Below, piece after piece: positions 5,451-11,542 of a DNA stretch of 11,542 nt (position 1 is its first letter; each line of letters starts with the position of its first letter). This DNA is from JBQTIM01 sp052388135 (GTDB lineage Bacteria > Elusimicrobiota > Elusimicrobia > FEN-1173): the NCBI GenBank assembly GCA_052388135.1, contig JBQTIM010000207.1, positions 1-11,542 on the forward strand, in the 5' to 3' direction. A model generated the notes under the pieces. That model saw only the letters and a list, made by a program, of their open reading frames with translations. It had not been told where the DNA came from and searched no databases. Both the position numbers and the translations under genes were made by a program.

Positions 5451-7208
5451 GCCCGCCGCCGCCTCGCGGTCGTCCCGCGCGACGCGGCCGTAGAACTCCA
5501 CCATGTCCCGGGCGGCCCGGGCCACGTCCACCTGGGGCGTGACGGCCAGGGCGGCCCGCATCATGGCGGCCCGCGCGGCGGGATCCTTGTGGACCGCGCT
5601 GAAATCCTCCAGCGCCTTCAGGAAGGCCTGGGGGTCCGGCTCGCCGTTCACCGTCGAAACGCCGAAACCGTTGGCCGTTTCTCCTTCCGCTTCACTGCCC
5701 TTGAAAGACACGAACTCGGGCACCGCGCCGTCGGAATTGGCGACCACCAGGCCCGCGTTCATCTGGGCTTTCATGAACCCCGTGGCCGAGGCCTCGCGGC
5801 CGTCGTCGGCCAGCATGACGGCGCCGTCGGCGGCCTGATAAAGCCGCGGCGCTTCCCACACGTTGAAATTGTCCAGGAACACCACTCGTTCGCCCATCGC
5901 GTCGTCTTTGTTCAAAAGCTCGACCAAGTTGTAAACCATGCCCTCCGACACGTTGTCCCGTTGGTAAATCCGCCCGCCCACCAATAAGACGACCCCGGAA
6001 TCCAGGAACCGCTTGCGGCTGGGAGCGTCCCGGAACACCGTGTGAAGCATGTCCAGCCGCTTGTAGCTGGTGATGCGGCGCGTCCAAAGCAGGATCGGCC
6101 GGCCGCGGGTGCTCTTCATCCACACGGGCCACAGGTTGGCGCGGCGCCAGAGCCAGCCGATGAGGGATTCCTTGAGCCGCTCCTTGGCCGCGATGAGCTC
6201 TCCGTCGGAAAGCTGGTCCGCGCCGGCGAAAACGGGCGCCTGCCAGGTGGTCCGGTGCACGCCGTTGGTGATGTGCCCGATCTTGGGGGCGTAGTCCTTG
6301 AGCGACGGCATGGCCCGCATCACGTCCCCGTGTTTCTTGGAGACGCCGTAAACCCCGTCGGCCCGGGCCACCAGCAGGCGGGTCAAGTCCACCTGGCCGG
6401 GATCGCGGTCGCCGGTTTTCATGAGGAAAGGCCCGTACATTACGGGATCCATCTTCACGCGGTCCAGGGTTTTGCGGGGCCAAATCGGGTGCGCGTACTC
6501 CAGCGGCGTGTGGTCGTTGAAAACGTAGGCGGCGCGATCAAAAAAGGGATCCTTCTTAAACGCATCGTCCACCAGGCGGTGGAGGGCGAAGCAGGTGGGC
6601 GTTTCGCTGAGGGTGATGACGTCGGGACGGAAGTCCAGAGCTTTGGCCAAGGCCAGAGCGCCGCGGCCCACGACCCAGCTTTGCTTCAGGCGCTGAAGGT
6701 CCGCCCATTCGTTGGGATCCTTGGTCATGGGCGGCGCGTCTTCCTGGCAGGGATAAACCACGCCCGTGATCTCGGGGCAATCCAGGAAATACACCGTGGC
6801 CCGTCCATAGGACGCCTTCCACACGCTCACCCGCGCCCGCGTCCCGTCGAAAAGCTCCAGCGACAAGACGATGCCCGTCTGGTCCAGGACGCTGCGCACG
6901 AACTCGCCCACGGGCTTGCGCTGGATGAAAAGGTGGTTCCACGCGTGCCAGCCCTGGGACCACACGGTGTCGTACAAAAGGGAAACGCCCACGACGTCCA
7001 GCCCCAGCTCGGCCTGGGCCATGACGCGCTCCCGCAAAAGCGGCCCGATGCCCCCGACGGAGGTGGACATGGCCGCCTCCCGGGCCACCGCCGCCCCGAA
7101 CCGCCGGCCCAGAGTGTCCAATACCTCGGCCGGAAAAGAAAACTCCATGGCCGTTTCGAGGATTTTTAAATTAGCCGCGGAGCCGCTCGGTTCGGAAATA
7201 GGGTGCAT
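5448..7208 (-). CDS. Alpha-glucan phosphorylase-like GT35 protein (compact form)
   Basis: This 586-residue cytoplasmic protein is related to glycogen/starch and alpha-glucan phosphorylases, which use pyridoxal phosphate to release glucose-1-phosphate from alpha-1,4-glucans. Recognisable blocks in order are the N-terminal glycine loop GGIG (52-55), VVGVSLLYD (72-80), SETPTCFALHRLV (201-213), FNDHTP with active-site H233, GHITNGVH (311-318), RRITSYKR (377-384) with the phosphate-contacting Lys/Arg cluster, FLDNFNVWEA (444-453), and EASATGFMKAQMNAG (472-486), where K480 aligns with the PLP-binding lysine of EASGTGNMKF. It is much shorter than the ~800-residue enzymes and several blocks are divergent, but the catalytic residues I can place are retained. 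The first ATG has no clear Shine-Dalgarno; the methionine at residue 21 is a plausible alternative start. Its TAG stop lies at the right end of the inverted-repeat element. The true acceptor could differ from glycogen. Confidence 0.8.
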   Translation of the reverse strand: MHPISEPSGSAANLKILETAMEFSFPAEVLDTLGRRFGAAVAREAAMSTSVGGIGPLLRERVMAQAELGLDVVGVSLLYDTVWSQGWHAWNHLFIQRKPVGEFVRSVLDQTGIVLSLELFDGTRARVSVWKASYGRATVYFLDCPEITGVVYPCQEDAPPMTKDPNEWADLQRLKQSWVVGRGALALAKALDFRPDVITLSETPTCFALHRLVDDAFKKDPFFDRAAYVFNDHTPLEYAHPIWPRKTLDRVKMDPVMYGPFLMKTGDRDPGQVDLTRLLVARADGVYGVSKKHGDVMRAMPSLKDYAPKIGHITNGVHRTTWQAPVFAGADQLSDGELIAAKERLKESLIGWLWRRANLWPVWMKSTRGRPILLWTRRITSYKRLDMLHTVFRDAPSRKRFLDSGVVLLVGGRIYQRDNVSEGMVYNLVELLNKDDAMGERVVFLDNFNVWEAPRLYQAADGAVMLADDGREASATGFMKAQMNAGLVVANSDGAVPEFVSFKGSEAEGETANGFGVSTVNGEPDPQAFLKALEDFSAVHKDPAARAAMMRAALAVTPQVDVARAARDMVEFYGRVARDDREAAAG

Positions 7209-7360
7209 AAACCCATCTTACTAATCTTTCCGTGCCGCAAAAAGGGGATGGCGCAAATGGCCAGAGTGGCGCTTATCATCAAGGGGTAAAAGTTCGTTAC
7301 AGAAACTTTACATTTTCTTAAGGCAATATTCGCTTTCACCCGGTAGAATTAGTGTAGAAA
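7209..7360. promoter_or_regulatory. Divergent intergenic region upstream of phosphorylase and large exported protein genes
   Basis: This 152-bp gap holds the start regions of two divergent genes and becomes AT-rich on its right side. For the plus-strand gene, TAGAAT at 7344-7349 is a good -10 candidate but lies only 11 nt from the ATG, implying a leader of a few nucleotides. TTTACA at 7307-7312 resembles a -35 but is too far from it (31 bp) and has no good -10 at 17 bp. Neither start codon has a strong Shine-Dalgarno; the plus start is preceded by GTAGAAA. For the minus gene only a weak TAAGAT is visible close to its ATG. Confidence 0.35.
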
Positions 7361-10300
7361 ATGAACCTCCCCAAACCCGACCGTTCTCGATACATTAAGT
7401 TTACAGCCGCTCTCACGGCTTCGGCATTCCTTTTTTCCACGCTGGCCTCGCCTTTCGCGGAAGCCTCATTTTGGTCCGAGCGCCGCCGGTTTCTTAAAAA
7501 AAGTGAGGAGCAGCAGAACCCTTTCCGAGGCGATGACTCTGTCCGATTCGCCGGCGTCAACGTCTCCTTTCAGGGCGCCGCGTCCGGCATAAACGTGCCG
7601 AGGATCCCTCAAAGCGCCGGCGAAGTGGTGGAAATTTGGGCGGACCCCGAAGGGCAGGCCAAATCTTCCGCGAGCCGGCTTCCTACAGTCATCCACATCC
7701 AGGACGCCCATGGAATTTATTCCGCCCAAAAGAACGCGGCCTCCGTCCTGGAGTCTCTTTTCCCTGAAGACCCGCGGGAAAATTTATTGGTCTGCGTGGA
7801 AGGCGCCTGGGAGGAGGTGGACACCCGGTGGCTTTCCGCCTTTCCCGACGAGTCTGTCCGCAAGACCGTGGCGGAGTCCCTTCTGGCCCAAGGGGACATT
7901 ACGGGCGAGGAGTATCTTTCCATCCTGGAGCCTGGCCGCCTTTTTATCGTGGGGGTCGAGGACCGCAAGGTTTACGAGGCCAATTTAAAGGCCCGCCGGA
8001 TGGTGGACCGGGAACGAGCCCTCATCTTGGGGCGCCTGGGCGCGCTGGACCGCCGACTGCAAGCGCTCAAGGAGCGGACATACGGGGAACCGCTTTTGGC
8101 GCTGGACGCCGCCGCGGAAAAGTACGCCGACGGGCAGATGCATTTGGGCGAATATGTTTCGACCCTCCGTCGGTTTTCCCCGTCCTCCTGGAGCCCGGAA
8201 AAATTTCCCAACGTGGCGGCCTTCCTCTCGTTGCAGAAAATGGAAGAATCGCTGCCTTTCGAAGCGGTGGAGCAGGAGCGGGACGCCTTCGTTAAAGACT
8301 TGAGCCGCCGGCTGGACGGCCCCGCGCTCAACAGGCTGGTGCAGGCCGGTCTGGACTTGAAGGGCGGCAAGATCAGCGCCCAGGCTTTTTACGAGGGCCT
8401 GGTGCGTATGGCCCAGGTCTCTGGAACGTCGGTCCCCCGCTTGGAGGCCTATCTCGGATACCTCAAGAAATTCCGCGATGTCGACGTTGGCCGCATCGAC
8501 GGCGAGCTAACGCGCTTTGAGAGGGAGGCGGTGCTCGGGGCGGTCAAGGCGGCCCCCGCCGCCGAGCGGCTGGCCCGCGCCGCCTGGGACCTGCGTGTCC
8601 AGAAGAAGCTGTGGAACGAAAACCTCACCCCTCAGGAATGGGAGACCTACGCGTCCGCCCTGGAGCAGGGGCGCAAGAGCTCGGTGGGGCTGGAGATATT
8701 GGAGGGCTTCATCGCCGGCGAGGAGAACCGCCAGGGGCGTCCTCCCGTCCCGGCCGAAGCCGGCGACCGGATACACCTGCCCCAGATGGCCTTTCTGCAG
8801 ACGGCCTTTTACAAGCTCGCCCTTAAGCGCAATGCCGCGATTGTGGAGAAAACCCTTGCGGCGGCCGAGCGGGCCGGTCGCGACAAGGTCGTTTTGATCA
8901 CGGGCGGTTTCCACACTCCGGGCCTCACTCAAGCGTTCCGGCAGGCGGGAGTTCCCTATGCGGTGATCCGGCCCCGCGTCGATCTGGAGGATATCAAGGA
9001 GCGCCTGGTCAAAAGCCGGCCAGCCGGTTTTGAGGAGGCGTTGAAAGCCGTGGCGGCGGCCCTCAGAGAGCTGTCCTCCTTCGTCGGGACGCGGGCACAG
9101 TCCTTCGCGGTCCATGGGCTGGTCACCTCCGCCGCCGCGGCCATGATGCAGAACGCGGACGGCTTCGGCCGCCTGATGCGGGATTACGCCGGGCGCCTGG
9201 AAGCCCGGCGGGTCCGGGCGGACCGGCTCGCCATGACCCCTCCCCTTGTAGGTAGCGACGGGAAAACTTACATCTTAGGGTCCTATCGGGGCCATGGCAG
9301 CGCCCGTTTCTTGAGCGTAATGGAAGACGGCCGCGTGTCCACCCTTTACCAAATGGACGATATCCGGACCCGTCTTTTGAAGGAGGGCCTCACTTTCCGG
9401 GTTCAACGCTTCCCGGAAACCTCCTCTCCGGTCCGCGTGTTCCATCCCCGGGATACCCGGGAGGAATGGAAATTTTCCGGGATCAAGGCTGTCGAGACGG
9501 GCGGCGCGATGCGGTTTGAGGATTCCGGCGAAGTTTTGCCGGGCCGGAAAGGCCGCCGCGAGGCCGCTGGACGGAGCCCTGGGGGCAGCTTCATGGGGCA
9601 GCTCTACGGCCGGCGTGGGGATACGCAGCTCTTTTTAGGCGCCGTCCGGGATCGGATCGTAGAAGAGGCCCGCGGCCGTTTCGTGGAGTTCACAGATGAA
9701 TCGGGACGTATCCTTTACACCAAGGACGGCCGCCCGGCCCGGGTGAGGCTGGTCTACAGCGAAGCCGGCCCGTTGGCTCCGCAGGCCATTCGGTCCCTGC
9801 GGCTCCGCATGAGACAGGTGCGGGCCTTCCATGAAGGTTTCGCAGACAACCTGCGGCCGTTGCTCCGGCGCAAGAACATTTTGGAGGTGATGGAGGACAA
9901 CCCGTATGTTTTTGGTTTCGGCGGTTCCTCCGGCGCCCTTTACCTAACCCGCTCCATCGTCAAGGATCCCGTCGCTCTCTTTCATGAGGCGGCGGAGTCC
10001 TACTTCCACTCCGACGCGTACCTCGACTGGGTGGAAGCGGCCTATCGAGACCGGCCCAACGCTTTGGCCCGGGCCCTGCGCAGCAAGCACCGCCTGCCGG
10101 ATGCGCCCGCTCGACCGGACAATTGGCGGGACCTTGTGCGCGGCAACGCAATCCTTTTCATCGAACAGCGGCCGGTCATGATCCACGTCCATACCGTTTT
10201 TCGGGGGCTGGGCCGGGACGCCCGGGAGGCGCTTGAGGAGCTGGCCGCCCAGGGCTATGACACCGGTTCCGCCGCGCCGGGTGAGCTTATCGCCAGGCTC

Positions 10301-11542
10301 AGGCCCCTCGTGGCCGGCCGCCGGGGTCGGCCCCTCACCGTCGACGAGGAGCTGCTTTTGAGGTTCAATTGGGCATCAGGTCAAAGGACGCCGGGCGGCT
10401 TGGCCTCCGGGATCCAGGAAAGAATTTTCGGGGCCGACGCGAACGAGGCTTTGTCCGAGTCCTTGAACATCCGGCCCGGGGTGCAGGCCGTGAAACCGCA
10501 AGCGCTTCGTCCGGCCGCGCCCGCCACGGCGGGGATATTTCACCGGATATGGACCAACGCGTCCGGCCGGATGCGGCGGTGGAGCGTGGCGCAGCTGACG
10601 GTAAAACCCGTGGCGCCGGCCGCCGACCGGAATCCGCCCAAAAAGCTTTACGATGAGCACATCCGGCCCCTGGTGAACCTGGACTTTGAAGACCTGGGCT
10701 TGGCCGCGCAGCAGGTCCTCCGCCGCCGGAACGTCACCGACGAGGTGGTGTCACGGCTCAAAAAATTGGTGGAAGAATCAAGGTCCCCATCGGATGATCC
10801 CCAGGTGGTCCGGGCCTGGACGGACGGCATTTTCCAGGAGCTGGACCTGGGTCTCCGCCGACGCATTTTCAGCCAGTTGGAAAAGGATTTGAGGGCCGCC
10901 CTCACGCAGGATTTCTCGGACCGCGAGGCCGTGGATAGGCTGAGGGAGGCCCTGCGCATCCAGTTCTATACAAAAGAGGAAGTGGACGGTATGCTCCTGC
11001 AGGTCGCTGGCCCGTTGGGGGAAAGCCGCGAGGTGGAAGGCGTGCTCAGCAAGCTGACGCTGACCCTGGCTGGAACCACCGTCGCCGCCGGCGCGAAGCT
11101 TCCGTTCGACAAGCTTCCACTGGAGGCGCGCAAGAAGGCCTATGAGCAGGTTTTTCAAGAGATGCGGCGGCGCTTCCACATGGAGTTTTCCGATGATTTC
11201 AAGGACCGCATCAAGAGGAAGGAAAAATACGCCGACGCCCTGGCCGACCTGAAGAGCGAACTCACGGCGCGGATATTGGACGCCGGCGACGCGCGGGAGG
11301 CCCTGGCCCATCTTTCCCGGGCTCTCTGGCTGGACCGCCACCCTTCCTGGGTCAGCCCGGCGGATGAGGGGCGGCTCCGTCCTTCCGGATTCTCTCGCCT
11401 GAGGCTTCGCGTACGGCTGTGGCTGGATCCCTACATCCGCTGGCTCCGGGCCGGACGCTTCAACAAGACCTACGGCATGACCACCAACCAGGAGCTCTGG
11501 CGGGCCTATGTGGTCCTTCAGGCCGCGGCCCTGGAATCCGAA
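7361..11542 (+). CDS. Very large exported protein, 5' part; N-terminal TraB/Tiki/ChaN-like domain; runs off the window
   Basis: The frame stays open for 1394 codons from the ATG to the last base, so this is a partial gene. Residues 1-35 form a signal peptide: basic N-region, hydrophobic core at about 14-28, and a likely cut after AEA (33-35). Residues about 108-540 carry VIHIQDAHG (H112, D115, H117), LLVCVEGA (E147), VGVEDRKVYEAN (E200, D201) and LITGGFHTPGL (H518). The order GxxH-like, E, then GGxH resembles the TraB/Tiki/ChaN metal-binding fold; this is my inference from motif spacing. A beta-rich, DG-turn region follows (about 625-835). Next is LFHEAAESYF (H875, E876) and then MIHVHT (H942, H944). 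A charged, mostly helical stretch (about 1030-1394) ends at the window edge. I cannot name functions for the later regions. An exported or surface role is inferred from the signal peptide. The frame shows no internal stop. Confidence 0.85.
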   Translation, partial: MNLPKPDRSRYIKFTAALTASAFLFSTLASPFAEASFWSERRRFLKKSEEQQNPFRGDDSVRFAGVNVSFQGAASGINVPRIPQSAGEVVEIWADPEGQAKSSASRLPTVIHIQDAHGIYSAQKNAASVLESLFPEDPRENLLVCVEGAWEEVDTRWLSAFPDESVRKTVAESLLAQGDITGEEYLSILEPGRLFIVGVEDRKVYEANLKARRMVDRERALILGRLGALDRRLQALKERTYGEPLLALDAAAEKYADGQMHLGEYVSTLRRFSPSSWSPEKFPNVAAFLSLQKMEESLPFEAVEQERDAFVKDLSRRLDGPALNRLVQAGLDLKGGKISAQAFYEGLVRMAQVSGTSVPRLEAYLGYLKKFRDVDVGRIDGELTRFEREAVLGAVKAAPAAERLARAAWDLRVQKKLWNENLTPQEWETYASALEQGRKSSVGLEILEGFIAGEENRQGRPPVPAEAGDRIHLPQMAFLQTAFYKLALKRNAAIVEKTLAAAERAGRDKVVLITGGFHTPGLTQAFRQAGVPYAVIRPRVDLEDIKERLVKSRPAGFEEALKAVAAALRELSSFVGTRAQSFAVHGLVTSAAAAMMQNADGFGRLMRDYAGRLEARRVRADRLAMTPPLVGSDGKTYILGSYRGHGSARFLSVMEDGRVSTLYQMDDIRTRLLKEGLTFRVQRFPETSSPVRVFHPRDTREEWKFSGIKAVETGGAMRFEDSGEVLPGRKGRREAAGRSPGGSFMGQLYGRRGDTQLFLGAVRDRIVEEARGRFVEFTDESGRILYTKDGRPARVRLVYSEAGPLAPQAIRSLRLRMRQVRAFHEGFADNLRPLLRRKNILEVMEDNPYVFGFGGSSGALYLTRSIVKDPVALFHEAAESYFHSDAYLDWVEAAYRDRPNALARALRSKHRLPDAPARPDNWRDLVRGNAILFIEQRPVMIHVHTVFRGLGRDAREALEELAAQGYDTGSAAPGELIARLRPLVAGRRGRPLTVDEELLLRFNWASGQRTPGGLASGIQERIFGADANEALSESLNIRPGVQAVKPQALRPAAPATAGIFHRIWTNASGRMRRWSVAQLTVKPVAPAADRNPPKKLYDEHIRPLVNLDFEDLGLAAQQVLRRRNVTDEVVSRLKKLVEESRSPSDDPQVVRAWTDGIFQELDLGLRRRIFSQLEKDLRAALTQDFSDREAVDRLREALRIQFYTKEEVDGMLLQVAGPLGESREVEGVLSKLTLTLAGTTVAAGAKLPFDKLPLEARKKAYEQVFQEMRRRFHMEFSDDFKDRIKRKEKYADALADLKSELTARILDAGDAREALAHLSRALWLDRHPSWVSPADEGRLRPSGFSRLRLRVRLWLDPYIRWLRAGRFNKTYGMTTNQELWRAYVVLQAAALESE

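Noticed and set aside
5692..7169. Long open frames on both strands inside the phosphorylase gene (5692-6483 minus, 6042-7169 plus)
   Set aside because: The phosphorylase frame carries all conserved GT35 blocks; these overlapping frames are low-complexity by-products of high GC.
7240..7285. Operator-like dyad around TGGCCA with flanking GGCGC words
   Set aside because: The arms are unequal in spacing and mismatched; similar GC-rich partial dyads are common in this sequence.
8507..9115. A 202-codon minus-strand frame inside the large exported gene
   Set aside because: The plus frame is continuous through it and carries the GGFHT motif; the minus frame has no recognisable features.
10778..11341. 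A 187-codon minus-strand frame near the right edge
   Set aside because: It is antisense to the uninterrupted large frame, has no supporting start context and no domain.

Overview
This is a GC-rich window of ordinary bacterial protein-coding DNA. It holds seven protein genes and no rRNA, tRNA or CRISPR array that I can see. A lipobox-bearing zinc protease, an inner-membrane DedA protein and a signal-peptide-led very large protein suggest a diderm (Gram-negative-type) bacterium. High GC, single-copy housekeeping enzymes and an exported open frame of at least 1394 codons are reminiscent of uncultivated lineages such as Omnitrophota or Elusimicrobiota. That placement is an inference from gene style, not a demonstrated assignment.

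Layout, left to right: an upstream region with a promoter and a strong ribosome binding site; a short 2,3-bisphosphoglycerate-dependent phosphoglycerate mutase (+); a polytopic GT-C type glycosyltransferase with a C-terminal TPR-like tail (-), overlapping the mutase tail to tail; an AT-rich divergent promoter region; a TIGR01777-type SDR oxidoreductase/epimerase (+); two hairpin terminators; an M48 lipoprotein metalloprotease (-); a 44-bp divergent intergenic region with a symmetric -10 palindrome; a DedA-family membrane protein (+); a 193-bp AT-rich element with terminal inverted repeats; an alpha-glucan phosphorylase-like GT35 protein (-); a 152-bp divergent intergenic region; and the 5' part of a very large exported protein (+) running off the right edge.

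The genes strictly alternate in strand (+ - + - + - +), so no multi-gene operon is visible and each gene needs its own promoter. Functionally the set mixes central carbon and storage-glucan metabolism (mutase, phosphorylase) with envelope maintenance (GT-C transferase, M48 lipoprotein, DedA, large secreted protein). I see no single pathway linking them.

The two most notable items are the following. (1) The small inverted-repeat element lies exactly between two CTAG copies that supply the stop codons of both flanking convergent genes. The pattern fits insertion of a non-autonomous IS630/Tc1-mariner-like element into one shared stop tetranucleotide. (2) The very large secreted ORF has an N-terminal region with HxxDAH, VEG and GGFHT motifs spaced like the TraB/Tiki/ChaN-type fold, followed by more than 800 residues I cannot assign.
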